Assembly (NCBI GenBank): GCA_905250115.1
Contig: CAJNOI010000012.1
Coordinates: 306,435 to 370,434 of the forward strand
Reading direction: 5' to 3'
From: Adineta steineri
Taxonomy: Eukaryota > Rotifera > Eurotatoria > Adinetida > Adinetidae
Length of the DNA stretch: 64,000 nucleotides
Within the stretch, counting starts at the first letter, position 1, and each line of letters starts with the position of its first letter. Under the pieces are notes generated by a model. The model did not search any database. It worked only from the letters and a program-made list of their open reading frames with translations, and had not been told where the DNA came from. The position numbers were made by a program, and so were the translations under genes. Shown here one piece after another: positions 16,357 through 27,123 of the stretch.

Positions 16357-18382
16357 TTATCTAAAATTACGTAAAAAAACAAGTGAATCAAGTGAATCTG
16401 GAGTTAGTTGTTGACGTCGTGCTTCTAGAATACGACCAGTTTCACTAAATACACGTTCGCTCGTAGTTGATGATGCTGGAATTGAAAGAAGTGGTAGTGC
16501 CAAACGTGATAATTGTGGAAAAATAGATGTATGCTTCGTCCACCATAACAATATATTTTCACCTGTTTGATAATTGACTTTCATTTTCATATATTCTAAA
16601 ACTTCATCATAGACTTCATCATCATCGTCATCTGTATCATTTGCTACAAATTCTTTTAAAATATCATCAACTGATATATCATCACGTTTAGCACGTTTAT
16701 TTCGTTTATTTTTTCTTCTATCATTATCAATAGTTATTGTTAAATCAGGTGATTCTTCAACAATTCCTATTGTTTTCATCATTTTTTTAACTGATTGTAC
16801 AACAGCATTTCGTTCTTTTTGTGATAATGTCTGAAAAAAATCAAATAAAGCAAGATTCTTTTCAATTTATCATTGTTACCGAAAGAGATTTTGTTTCTGG
16901 ATGGAGAAAAGTTGCGATATAGTGAATATCTGTCAGCCATATTTTATCATCAAGTTTATCTAATATTTTTTGTTTTAATTCACGAATGTATAATGGATCA
17001 GTGTCACGGGATTCACATGATTTTTTAAATTTGTAAAACCACGGCAACACTGAGTGTAATGTCGGGACATCATCAGCGGATAGTTTCTCACTACCGATTT
17101 TAAAAATTGCAAGTAAATCTGTAACGTCTTTTACCATCAATCGGTTAATTTTTCCAAGATAAGTTGATTCATTTCGATTATCCAATACTTGTTCAATATC
17201 ATCAAAATTTAACCATATGGACCATAAAGTATCATATGTGGAATTCCACCGCGTGCAAATATCTTGTTTTAATGTTGATGATAATTTCTGTTGAAGTTCA
17301 CATCTTTTAAAATGTGTTACTAAATCACGACATACTGATATTAAAACATTCATTGTTGAACATTCATCAAGACTTTGTTTAACAACCAAATTTATACAAT
17401 GACATATACATCGTAAATGAGCTTCTTCACCTAATGCTGAAATCAAATTGGAGCCATTATCAGTGACGTAAACAATTTGAAATACATCAGGATCTATACC
17501 AAACGATTTTAATATATTCCATATCATCTTCTTAGTATTTTCTAAAATCATAAGTTAAAAATAAAATCAATTCTTTTGATAAAGTCATATAAATACCTCC
17601 AGTTTTAGATTCGCTAACTAAAACAGTCTTCAACACGAGATTCATCATATTTCCATCTTTATTATAATGTATAGTAATTGTTAAATAACTATCTGAAGAA
17701 AACTTATTCTTCCAAAAGTCAGTTGTTATTCCAAATAGTTTCACCATTTTTAGATCAGACAATAATGATTCAATTAATTCTACACGACGTTCTAAATAAC
17801 CGAAACTATTTAATGAAGACAACTACCTTGTTTCCACATACCTTCAGCTAAACTTCTCACGCGTCTTGATATTGTTGTTGGATCAGGAATAATATCACTA
17901 GCTTTAATTCGACAAGAATTATTATAAGCAATATCCAATAGACTTTGACATAATACTTCAAAACCACTACCATTAATTATTTCAAATGGACGTAAATCGT
18001 ACGAACAAAATGTAGCACATGCTTCGGTAAATAAACGTTTTGAACTAGTTGGTATAAAATTTTCTTTGTTCAGCATTGAGACAATATCTTTACTTTTACC
18101 TACACTACAATTAATACCACCAAGACATGTTTCAGCATGTGCTTTATGAGTACTAGATCCAGTTTTAGTTGAATCATAAGCAAAAATTGAAAAACATTTA
18201 ACACATTGAACATAAGGTATAATATTTTCTTTATCATCTTGAATTCTAAGAAAATTTTTCCACCAAGTTGCTGTTGCTGTATTTGGTTTTGCATATGTTT
18301 TAAATATACCTTTATCTAATTTCGTTTTAATATCTTCTTTACATTTCTTAATATCTTCTTTACATTTTTTAATATTATTCAT
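16357..18382 (-). CDS. hAT transposase with BED-like zinc finger
   Basis: Exons 17842-18382, 17597-17791, 16880-17541 and 16357-16830 join through 50, 55 and 49 bp GT-AG introns into an uninterrupted 623-residue frame. The N-terminal part has a BED-like finger (VQCVKC, then H and C; about 50-100). The DDE/RNase H-like core shows candidate acidic residues in ITTDFWKN, VTDNGSN and, after the insertion domain, TTSERVFSETG. The C-terminus is the hAT dimerisation region (WWTKH...LALPLLSIPASS...SERVFS...LEARRQQL). It acts in the nucleus, excising and reinserting the element. The exon 1-2 junction looks like a frameshift until the GTATGT donor at 17841 is used. Confidence 0.9.
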
Positions 18383-18574
18383 ATTGTAAGATGTTATTTA
18401 GCAAAACAATCAGTATTTTTTATCTGAAACATAAGAAAAGTTATACAAAGAAACTAAACTTTTCTTTATGAAATATTTTAATGACTAATGGGTCGTTTAA
18501 TCATTATTAGATTTATTGTGACTTCATTTTTCATATTAGTAATAGTTTCAGAATAAAATGTTACAAATTTGGTG

Positions 18575-18725
18575 ATGTCACTAGTTGTCGGTTCGGGTCG
18601 GGTATACACTCCTACCCGGGAACCGAACCGAATTTTTTTTTTACGCCCGATGCCCGAACCGACCCGGCAAATTTTACCCGTTACCCAGGTCCGGGTCGGG
18701 CCGGGTGTCGGGTACCCGTCCGGTT
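18575..18725. repeat. hAT right subterminal GC-rich repeat cluster
   Basis: Motifs such as CGGTTCGGGTCGGG and CCCGAACCGACCCGG occur in both orientations, matching the left subterminal block in composition and motif. Confidence 0.7.
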
Positions 18726-18737
18726 TGCAGGACTCTA

Positions 18738-18745
18738 CTGTATCG
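18738..18745. repeat. Target-site duplication of hAT element, right copy
   Basis: CTGTATCG, identical to 16096-16103. Confidence 0.9.
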
Positions 18746-19262
18746 TGGAGATATATGATGTATATCTGCTTTTTTCCATTTGATCTTCTAAAATTGCATG
18801 CTGTTGTCATGTCAATAAGCAGAACGTTTGTATATAAATAAATTGTGAAAGAAAAATGTTTCTAAACGATGATTTATAGACTGAAAAACAATGAGATGTC
18901 AAGCAGGATAATATTATTTATTTTAACAACAATAGATAAAAAACAAGCATGATTGTATTTCGACACGATTTTTTTCCCGTTTTTGTTTCATGTTATATTT
19001 AAATGTAGTTATTCCAGGTGTTTCGAACTACTCTTTCACTTTGTGCGCATATTTTTCAAAGACGCTCAACTATTTGATGTTTCTCCATAAATTCACATAT
19101 ATTTTAAGCAACTCATTTTGAATCAAAGTAATCGCATTTCTATGTCGTCATTCATGTCATTAAATAATGTTCAAATAATTTATTCAGCACAAACGAACAC
19201 AACATCAAAAGACACAACAAAAATAATCATAATTTTCAGTTTAAATTTAGATTTTTAATTAT
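18746..19262. other. Intergenic stretch
   Basis: AT-rich spacer after the transposon and downstream of the minus-strand receptor. Nothing further recognised. Confidence 0.5.
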
Positions 19263-20273
19263 TTATTCACGTACAGAGGGCAACATATTTGCTCCTACAG
19301 TCATTGAATGAGGATGATTATGAATATTGAATATTTTACCACGAATTCGATCCCATCGAAATATTTTCTTTAATTCCTCTCGATATATTTTACCCGAGAA
19401 GATATAAAAGAAAAAAGAAATGAAATAACCACCTTGTTGCCAAGCACCTGCTAAACTTCGAATTGTTGCATAATATGATGTATTCAGAGATGGAAAAAAT
19501 GTCACAAGAATATATATTATACCAGATGGTGTAAAGAACAGTAAATACGAAGCTACTTGAATGATTAACATACGAGCTAATTGACTCTCAGTACGACGTT
19601 GACCATTGAATTGATTTACTGGCGCTATACGATGTCGTTGAGTTCGAATATTATAAATTGTTAATGTACCGAATATAGCCAATAATAATGGTACCATAAC
19701 ATAGTAAACAATAACTCGACTAATGAGATAAATACTAATTAATGTTGTTGAATATTGAACACATTTATTTGCATTGCTACTCATCGGATCATAGTAATAA
19801 ATTATTATAAATGGTGACATATATATCAAAATTAAGATCCAATTAATGGGGATAATTATTCGTGCCACACGCACTTGAGTAAAATGACGTAAATGAACTA
19901 GAGTTGAACTTGTGAGAAATCGATCAATTGTAGCACATACTAACATTGAAGCATACCATAATGAACTTGTAGAAATGAAAAACATCACTAATTTACATGT
20001 GACTGTTGTACCGCTGATATATAATCCACGATTGTTTACTAGAATCTGATTTACAGGTGTAACAATAATGAATATTGGAACGGGCATAACTGAAGCAAGC
20101 AAATAATACGTACATGAAGATGATCGAAGAACTGGACGATTAAGTACCCAAACATTTAATATATTCATGATCACAATAAATATCGTTGTGATTAGATAAG
20201 TATACATAATTGGCTGTTTGGCTGCTTGCACAAAATTGTATGGTGCAGGTTGCAAAGAGATTGTACTGTTCAT
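19263..20273 (-). CDS. Seven-transmembrane (rhodopsin-like) receptor
   Basis: A single exon of 336 residues. The N-terminus carries a glycosylation site (NSTIS). Seven hydrophobic helices are visible, and an IDRF sequence ends helix 3, a variant of the DRY motif. Cys residues at the start of helix 3 (VTCKLV) and in the second extracellular loop (NKCVQY) fit the conserved disulfide. The third cytosolic loop is basic (RTQRHRIAPVNQ), and the short tail begins YREELKKIF after helix 7, like an amphipathic helix 8. It belongs to rhodopsin-like receptors as seen in expanded bdelloid sets. The ligand is unknown. It does not appear to be a recent duplicate of the receptor at 14479-15537. Confidence 0.8.
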   Translation of the reverse strand: MNSTISLQPAPYNFVQAAKQPIMYTYLITTIFIVIMNILNVWVLNRPVLRSSSCTYYLLASVMPVPIFIIVTPVNQILVNNRGLYISGTTVTCKLVMFFISTSSLWYASMLVCATIDRFLTSSTLVHLRHFTQVRVARIIIPINWILILIYMSPFIIIYYYDPMSSNANKCVQYSTTLISIYLISRVIVYYVMVPLLLAIFGTLTIYNIRTQRHRIAPVNQFNGQRRTESQLARMLIIQVASYLLFFTPSGIIYILVTFFPSLNTSYYATIRSLAGAWQQGGYFISFFFYIFSGKIYREELKKIFRWDRIRGKIFNIHNHPHSMTVGANMLPSVRE

Positions 20274-20937
20274 TGTTTCTCTTAAGTTATAATAATACGT
20301 TATATCTATTGTCTGTTGTGGGTTTTTAAGTTCACTTTTTATATCAAATGAAAGATATTTAGCAATATAAATGATGTTCAGCTACCTTATATTAAATATG
20401 CTAACCATACGGTAAAAATTAACATGAAAGAGAAGATATCAAGCGAAGGTTTCATAAATAGAGCTTTAATGAATTAATATGCTCAAAAAGATTCGAACTA
20501 TAGAGTTGGATGGAGATTCTAATGATGTCAGGAAAAATTATTTTTTTTATAAATCCTGTATAATTTTATGGTGTCAATTGAAACAATCAATGACTAATAT
20601 ACTTCACTAATCTTCTTTCATTTGTGCACACAACAACATAACTGGTGTTTAATAGAGGAAAAACTGAAACACATTGACATATTTCTTACATAAGGGTATT
20701 TTCGTCCTTTAAAAAGCTCTTTTTTTAGTGTTTCAATATAAAGAAATAAAAATAAGGAAGAAAAAGAAGAATAAAAGAAAAAAATCAAAACGGAATAGAC
20801 AGATATAACGCATACGAGATGGGTGAGAATGGATGTGATGTTAGAGAGACGATTGAGAAGGATAAATGAAAAGAAAGATGTCGTCCTTAGTAACAATAAA
20901 CATTCGTGAAGAAGACTCATTAGTGAGCTGACATTAA
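20274..20937. other. Intergenic stretch
   Basis: AT-rich. No continuation of the neighbouring acid phosphatase fragment is found on the minus strand here. Confidence 0.5.
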
Positions 20938-21146
20938 TTGTTACTGACTTCAGAAGCAACATAAATCGAATTGAGCAGTTCAGAATATCGTTCTCGTAAA
21001 AACTGACCCAGTCGAATGTGTTGAAGTTGGCCTCTAGGCGTTAACTGACCAAGACCATTCGGCCAGAAGAACGGATCGGTGGTGCTCGTAGGATATAAGA
21101 CGGTGGGAGCACGATCTCCATGGCGATAAATCTTTTTCAAATACAT
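20938..21146 (-). pseudogene. Histidine acid phosphatase N-terminal fragment
   Basis: About 68 residues containing the family hallmark RHGDRAP (R-H-G-x-R-x-P, phosphate-binding with the nucleophilic His), followed by WPNGLGQLTPRG and YVASEV, which align with the start of lysosomal/prostatic-type acid phosphatases. Full-length enzymes are about 400 residues with a distal His-Asp motif. Neither the rest of the domain nor a signal-peptide exon could be found in the flanking sequence. A possible donor (GTAACA) follows ASEVS, but no matching downstream exon is seen within about 650 bp. This is probably a truncated remnant; a gene with a distant exon is the alternative. Confidence 0.55.
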
Positions 21147-22080
21147 TCTTAATTAAAACAAAATTATCCTGAACACATTGCTTACTATGTGAGTGCCTAC
21201 AAGCTTGACATTTTGCTGAAAACATTCGATCTTACCAATAAAAATAAAAAACGTGAAGACAACATACAATGTCATGCCTATTTTTTTAACGAAATGAAAA
21301 TAGAAAGTTGTTCTGTATTTGATGACACTCTCACTCTTATAGTAAATATCATGTTTGTCCTTATCATCAACTTTAATACTTTCACAGTGATGATAACAAA
21401 GGAAGAAAAAAAGGATAGGACAAATAACGTCACCATTTTTTTATTAAGACATTGTTAGAGGGATATACAGAACGAATAGAAATATTTTTTTCAAACTACA
21501 CTCACCGCACCGTCAAAAGGCTGTTCGCATTAATCTATCTAAATCCAGTTTAAGCTAGTGAATGATAGCAAAAACAAAATAAAAGGTAAATTTTATCTCA
21601 TTATAGAGGGACTTTCATGCGGAAATAGCAATAATATAGAAGATAAGTTGCATTATTTCACAAGACAAATAACGTTAAAGCATCAAAAATATATCAAAAG
21701 AAGAAGTGACGTTCTTTTGTTACAAAACACGATCACATGCGAAATTTTAGCATCGAGGAATTATGGGTTTATCAGTAGGCTTTCTTTGATTCAACTACTT
21801 TGCTTTGAAATAAACCGACAATGCGAACGAAGTCTAGAACAAAGTTTTTCCCATAGTGTCTGAAACAATATTTGTTTTTCATTGAGACAAAAATCCAATT
21901 CGAATCAATTATTTATGACTGAAGTAACAGTATGGAATACTAAATCAGATGTTTTTTTCTCTGATTAAAAAGAATCTTGTATCCGATAATTACTTATTTT
22001 GTGATCGAGAAAAATGTCAATAAACAGTCTCCGATGAGAGTAAACTTTACCAGTAATTGATTGTCATTGTATTTCTTTTC
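21147..22080. other. Intergenic stretch
   Basis: No supported gene. ORFs of up to 100 codons here lack domain, signal-peptide or splice support. Confidence 0.45.
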
Positions 22081-23130
22081 ATGAGCAAGAAAGGCATGAA
22101 TTTTGCTGCGATATTCATTGTACTTCTTTCAACATTTACCCATGGTAATATTGATAAAGTTCAATTCGAAATATCTCGTGTAGGCTTACAATTTATACCT
22201 TTCGATTCGAATGATCTTCTAACTACAGAAAATGATGCCAACACTATTATGCGTTGTGTCGCACAATGTGTGAAAAATATTGCATGTCGAACAGTCAACT
22301 TCGATCCTTCGATCAATCAATGTTCTCTCTTTACTTCATGGAGTTTTGAAGGTATCTTTTATCCATCATCATCAAAATCTCAGATTGGTTATATCATTCA
22401 ACAGCCAGTTTTCTACACGTCATATCTTCAACCATGTATTCTATCTTTCAACAGTATCAATCGATATTTACAGTGTGTCAATGATACATGGATATGTCCA
22501 AATCAATACTTCTTCAATGGAAGTGTATGTGAATATTGGCGATCATTCAATCAATTATGTCGAACTGATGAATGGTGTGATTCATCAAAATATCTCACAT
22601 GTTCGACTTTTTCTAATACGTGCCAATGCAATTCTTCCATGTTATGGAATGGATCTCAATGTATTTCTGGTCAGTATCGGTCTAATCTTGTTCTATCAAT
22701 AAAATCTCATCCATTTCTATTTCTAGCTTGTCCATCTGGTCAGATTGGTGTTACATTTAATGATATTCCCACGCCAATTATCATTCCTAGTGGTTATGGA
22801 GGATTCCAATGGTCTAATATGAACGCTTGTACTCTTTATTCTGATCAACGTGCTTGTAACACTAATCTCAATTCAACGAGTTTTACCCGAATGAATGGAA
22901 CTTTCACCTTGAATACTCTCGTTGTTTATGTTTACAGTAGCAGTGTGAATGTCACTTTCACAGGAATAAACACGGGCACGATATTGTATAATACCACGTA
23001 TACCACACCCAATACGTACATATGGACATATACATTCAACTGGGTCAATATCGATACGATCATTGTCGAAAGTTCACCTCAACCTCAAACACCGATAGTC
23101 GGTATCGATGATGTTTGTGTCACTATTTAA
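22081..23130 (+). CDS. Secreted PAN/apple-like Cys-rich protein
   Basis: Starts at ATG 22081 (ATG 22096 also possible), with a signal peptide of about 22 residues. Residues about 30-110 look PAN/apple-like (TIMRCVAQCVKNIACRTVNF...QCSLF). A Cys-rich EB/EGF-like segment (CPNQYFFNGSVCEY...CRTDEWC...CQCNSSMLWNGSQC) follows. The C-terminal half (ACPSGQIGV... to the end) has several N-glycosylation sites and no family I recognise. A GT-AG intron at 22670-22726 (57 bp, GTCAGT...TTCTAG) is likely although its reading frame is open; its removal gives CISACPSG and a product of about 330 residues. Probably an extracellular lectin-like or adhesion protein. Confidence 0.65.
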   Translation: MSKKGMNFAAIFIVLLSTFTHGNIDKVQFEISRVGLQFIPFDSNDLLTTENDANTIMRCVAQCVKNIACRTVNFDPSINQCSLFTSWSFEGIFYPSSSKSQIGYIIQQPVFYTSYLQPCILSFNSINRYLQCVNDTWICPNQYFFNGSVCEYWRSFNQLCRTDEWCDSSKYLTCSTFSNTCQCNSSMLWNGSQCISGQYRSNLVLSIKSHPFLFLACPSGQIGVTFNDIPTPIIIPSGYGGFQWSNMNACTLYSDQRACNTNLNSTSFTRMNGTFTLNTLVVYVYSSSVNVTFTGINTGTILYNTTYTTPNTYIWTYTFNWVNIDTIIVESSPQPQTPIVGIDDVCVTI

Positions 23131-23335
23131 AAGAACGACAAAATCGAACTCATATTAACATTTCCGCTCTTTCGCAACTAAACTAAGATACTCTCATTTT
23201 TTTTTCTTAATTACTTCGAAAAAAATAATAAAAACTCATTTATTAGACATTCAAACTGAATGATATAAGAAATTTTTCGTTATTGGAATTGATCAGGGTG
23301 TTATGATGTACGTGTGGGCATGAATGTAATAAATT

Positions 23336-23391
23336 GAGGGTGTGGATGTGGGTATACGTGTGTGTTGTAGTCGTCCCACACCCACAATCTC
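23336..23391. repeat. GGTGTG-type fold-back repeat
   Basis: GAGGGTGTGGATGTGGGTAT is followed by CGTCCCACACCCACAATCTC, forming a hairpin with a short loop. Confidence 0.65.
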
Positions 23392-23422
23392 ATTTAAAAG
23401 AATTGACTTTAACTCTTCAGGT

Positions 23423-23499
23423 AAGGGCGGGGGTGCGGTTGAGAATTTATATAGATGTGGATGTTCCTTCTTCATCTGTATCCACATCCATACTCCCAA
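23423..23499. repeat. GGTGTG-type fold-back repeat
   Basis: GGGCGGGGGTGCGGTTGAG and GATGTGGATGT are followed by TATCCACATCCATACTCCC. It is a second hairpin about 30 bp from the previous one. Confidence 0.6.
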
Positions 23500-23573
23500 G
23501 ATGGTACTGATCAACATTTTCAAGATAATAAACCTGTCTACTGATAGATCAACTAAGATTTAATCATTATATG

Positions 23574-23673
23574 NNNNNNNNNNNNNNNNNNNNNNNNNNN
23601 NNNNNNNNNNNNNNNNNNNNNNNNNNNNNNNNNNNNNNNNNNNNNNNNNNNNNNNNNNNNNNNNNNNNNNNNN
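23574..23673. other. Assembly gap (100 N)
   Basis: One hundred unresolved bases interrupt the Thr-rich tail of the adjacent minus-strand gene. The flank is a simple ACN-codon repeat, which probably caused the gap. Confidence 0.95.
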
Positions 23674-24171
23674 CGTTGTAGTACTACTGGCTGTTGTTGT
23701 TGTTACTGTTGTGGTACTACCCGTTGTTGTTGTTGTAGCTATTGTTGTAATACCAGTTGTTGTTGTTGTCGTAGTGGTTGTAATGGACTGAAGTGTTGCT
23801 GTGACTGTCATAATGCTCCGATATGTTGTTGTAATTGTTGTAGTATTGCGCGCTGGTATCTGATATAAATATAACAGTACATCAGGGGTCCACTCGATTG
23901 TGTAGTTTGGTGAATTGTTAGTGTAGAAGACACATGAAGAAGAACTTTGATAACAATTCATTGCAACAAATGTCAGATTTTGAACGATCGCAGTACACAG
24001 ACACTGTTGGCAGCTACTGCCAGATATATTCACAGAAGCAATCGAATTCGTAGGCATTGGAATATACGATGCGTTGCCTATGTATCCGAACAATACCGAG
24101 TCAACATTTGACGATAAAATAAGAAAAATTGCTATTGTAATCATCCAAGCGCGGGATGTCATATAATGCAT
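23674..24171 (-). CDS. Secreted Thr-rich (mucin-like) protein, C-terminus lost in gap
   Basis: Starts at ATG 24171 or 24162. A signal peptide is followed by an N-glycosylated domain with paired cysteines (SSCQQCLCTA, then MNCYQSSSSCVFY, about 50-90) ending in LLYLYQIP, then a long threonine tract encoded by ACN repeats, which runs into the 100-N gap. The layout matches the N-terminus of the NHL protein at 62026 (signal peptide, CxC domain with a hydrophobic YxYxI end, Thr/Ser linker). That suggests a beta-propeller once followed or is missing from the assembly. No NHL repeat is visible beyond the gap, so the gene may be truncated. Confidence 0.6.
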
Positions 24172-24773
24172 GTGTTTTCAATTATCGTTTTTCCTAAAAT
24201 GATATTTTCTATTGAAAGGATTTTGTTATTTAAATCAATCAATGGATATTTACAGCGTTATGATAAGCATTTCTCTCTTCGTCGAGTCAGTTGTTTTCAA
24301 TTCTAACACTATATAAGCATTATTGTAGCCAATAAAAGATATTCAATGAGAAATTTAAACACAAGACTTACCTAAAAGGTGATTTGAATAGCTGTAAATT
24401 TTTTTTGACTTTATGATGATAATTAAAACAAAAGATCTACCGTAAACGTTGAGCAATAGATAGGATGGTTTCGTATATTTACTTTAGTAAATGAGTTCAA
24501 ACAATATCTAGAATTTGATAGTGTTTAACGCAGTAATCATTTGAAATTTGATAGCAGACTACCAACTATTATAAACATCTACAAACAATACATAATTTGA
24601 AGTAAATAGTCTTTAAGACGTTTCAATTCAACATTTCATTTCTACAAAAAGTATTTCTAGTGTTAAATAATCAACGAGACTATCTTTTTCAGATAATCAA
24701 GATTCCTCTAAGGTGGAAATATTGTAGAAACTTATAGAGATCTTATACGGTTTTAGGGCGTTCTCGGTCTAGC

Positions 24774-24840
24774 GAGAGTGTTGGTGTGTGAGCATATGAG
24801 TTGTGAGTATTTTTTATTATCACTCAGCTACACCCATCTT
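24774..24840. repeat. GGTGTG-type fold-back repeat (diverged)
   Basis: GAGAGTGTTGGTGTGTGAG is followed by ATCACTCAGCTACACCCATC. Confidence 0.45.
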
Positions 24841-25202
24841 AAAAGTAATTGAAAATCGGTTTCTAAGCGATGAACATGATCAGTAATTGAAAAGTCTTTT
24901 GGAAAAGTTTCTTGTTTTTTATAGAATGCAAAAGCGGTTTTATATCGATTGACATACATACTTTGAAAACTGTCTGAATTTTATAGGATATTATTGAAAT
25001 CATGTGATCCTGGCAGATTATTCGGATCGCAGCCGAGAAAAAGAGTGAGTAATCCATGTCGAAATCGGTACAGAAATTTCAAATCTAAAATTCGTTCGAT
25101 ATGATATAAGATCCAACCGTTTTCCTTCGTGTTTCTGATCGTACTGCTTGTTCTGGATATTATCCATTACAAGATCAAAAAAGTAAATATATATGGAGCA
25201 GT

Positions 25203-25503
25203 CATCCTATTCCGCAATGTTGAACATTTCGGGAACCAGTTCCGCTCTGGAATCGATTCCATACAATTCCGGAAACTCGATCGACACATATAATCTGACA
25301 CCTACTCGAAAATTGATGGAGTTCCGTGGATCTCCGGAATCGGAACCAATTCCTGCAATTCTGGGATCGGTGGGAATCGGTCGAACTCGATCAATCTTGA
25401 ATGGATCTCTTATGTTGTGTGCTGATCGAGTTCCCAGAATTAGACAGAATTGATTCCGGGGTGAAACTGATTCCTCCAATGTTTAACATTGTGGAATAGG
25501 ATG
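25203..25503. mobile_element. MITE with CATCCTATTCC termini (copy A)
   Basis: A 301-bp element with 26-bp near-perfect terminal inverted repeats: CATCCTATTCCGCAATGTTG on the left (25203 onward) and the complement ending GGAATAGGATG on the right (25478-25503). The interior is unusually rich in TCCGGAAT, GATTCC and TCGATC palindromic words and is far more GC-rich than its surroundings. It has no transposase, so it is non-autonomous. A relative sits at 41040-41322. Confidence 0.75.
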
Positions 25504-26347
25504 TATTCTCTTTAGAGAAAATGTTTTTGTTATGAGCAAGGAAATACTTAACACTTCTTCGCGCTTCCCGAAACATAATTGTATACAACTCTGTCTGTTT
25601 CTAATTTATATTAATCAGTCATGAAATAGTATGCTTTACTCAATATATATATTAATGCAACGAGCAAACTTCTTTTTTTTCTTTTCTTTTTGATCGTCTT
25701 TGTTTAGTCTTTTTAACAATATAGCAAAAAATTTGATGACGTATGGCTGCTATATAAACAAATACGGAAAGCATTTATCAGCAACAGCTCTGTAACTAAA
25801 TATCTTTCCCTTCAAAATTCTACACAATAATTCTTCCGTTATCTCTTCATTTTAAAGTATGAGAAAAGACATCCATACGTCACTGAAAACAATTAGTTTC
25901 TGTATGAATATAGTTCATACATTTCTAAAAACCATAACTGAATATATCAAGTCAATTTTCTTCTTTAGGTAGTAAGAAAAAAGCGATATCCACACTACTC
26001 AACGATCTTGCCTCTCGTCTTCCTAGGTTCTTGATTTTCTTAATAATCAGACAATATTGTTACCTAAAAAATCAGGTTCGAACATCCTTGTAGTATTCTT
26101 GTACACAGAAGCTTGTTTGATGAACTAAGAAATGTCTCATCAGGCAAGATTCTTTTCTGATTTGTTTTTTTTTTTGAACCTAACATGTTTATTTAAAAAT
26201 CAATAAATAATAAAATTGATCTATTTACATAAAATTAATGAAAAAAAAATATTAAAACCATTTTATTTACATAAAAGTTGCGAAAAGAAAATAATCAAAA
26301 TATTTTATTTATATTAAAAAAAACTCCTACGTATTACTAAAGTTCGT

Positions 26348-27120
26348 CTATAAATCAGTAGATCGTTGAAATACTTTTCGACTCTTATTGTAATTTGGAA
26401 GACGATATTTACGATTAGTATTGTTAATAAATGAAAATGTTGTATATGAAGTAGATATATTAGATTGGTATCTATGATCAAAATAAATATCTGAATCATA
26501 AACTACAAATTCTTTTTTAGTTTTTAAAGGTGGAAAATTATTATCTGTCAAAAATTGAATCATATAATCATTTCTTCCAAATGCATATATTCTTCCAACA
26601 TTGAATAATGTCATTGTAACAAAATAATACATTTCATTGTTTGATGTTTCTCTAAATGTATTATGTACTAAATAAAGAAGTTGAATTCTACATAATTTTT
26701 TCAATATTATTAATTCTTTTGTTGATTTAATTAATATTTTATAATGAAATTCAAAATAACTTGATTTTTTCTTCCAAAATAATAATTTATCTCTGGTATA
26801 CCATTATTTCTTGCTAATGATTTTATTTTTAATCTAAGAATATGAAAATCTTTCAATTTTGTATTCATTAATATTTGAATTTGTTCAATTATATTAGGAT
26901 ATATTCCAATATAATAGAATGATATTATTAATTGTTTTGATTGATTTTGATTATTTAAATGAAGAAAAATATTTCCATATTAATATTATTATTATTAATA
27001 GTAATATGAACTTCAAATATATCATGAATGATATCTGTTGGTACAAGTTCATTTATTATTGTTTTGTTTTCATATAATCAATAACAAAATCCATATTTTT
27101 CTTATTATTTATATAGATAT
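26348..27120 (-). pseudogene. Decayed 3' part of nucleotidyltransferase gene
   Basis: Coding sequence continues below the nucleotidyltransferase stop, but only if several frame changes are allowed. Segments readable in different frames include NELVPTDIIHDIFEVHI, then IFLHLNNQNQSKQLIISFYY, then WKKKSSYFEFHYKILIKSTK with LKKLC, and finally FPPLKTKKEFVVYDSD. The YFEFHYK and EFVVYDS stretches look like one conserved C-terminal domain whose name I do not know. At least two to three one-base frameshifts separate them, several near A/T homopolymers. Either the gene is decaying or the assembly has indel errors. Codon use is extremely AT-rich. Confidence 0.6.
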
Positions 27121-27123
27121 CTT

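Larger units (their letters stand above)
16104..18737 (-). mobile_element. Complete hAT DNA transposon
   Basis: A 2,634-bp element bounded by 12-bp perfect terminal inverted repeats (TAGAGTCCTGCA at 16104-16115 and its complement at 18726-18737) and a perfect 8-bp target-site duplication (CTGTATCG), the length typical of hAT. Both subterminal regions (about 16116-16260 and 18575-18725) are strikingly GC-rich for this AT-rich window and carry many CCCGAACCGACCCGG-like units in both orientations. These are probable transposase-binding repeats. The interior holds one four-exon transposase on the minus strand with no frame break. Perfect ends and an open frame suggest a recent and possibly still mobile insertion. 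Confidence 0.93.
24172..26340. other. Long intergenic stretch with two fold-back elements
   Basis: No supported gene. It contains a diverged GGTGTG fold-back (24774-24840) and a MITE with 26-bp terminal inverted repeats (25203-25503). The ORFs inside the MITE are artefacts of its open composition. Confidence 0.5.

Noticed and set aside
17792-17841. Frameshift in the hAT transposase
   Set aside because: A GTATGT donor and TTTAG acceptor define a 50-bp intron that restores one continuous frame.
25193-25588. Overlapping ORFs on both strands of 65-90 codons
   Set aside because: They lie within the MITE and its palindromes, are open on both strands and show no domain.
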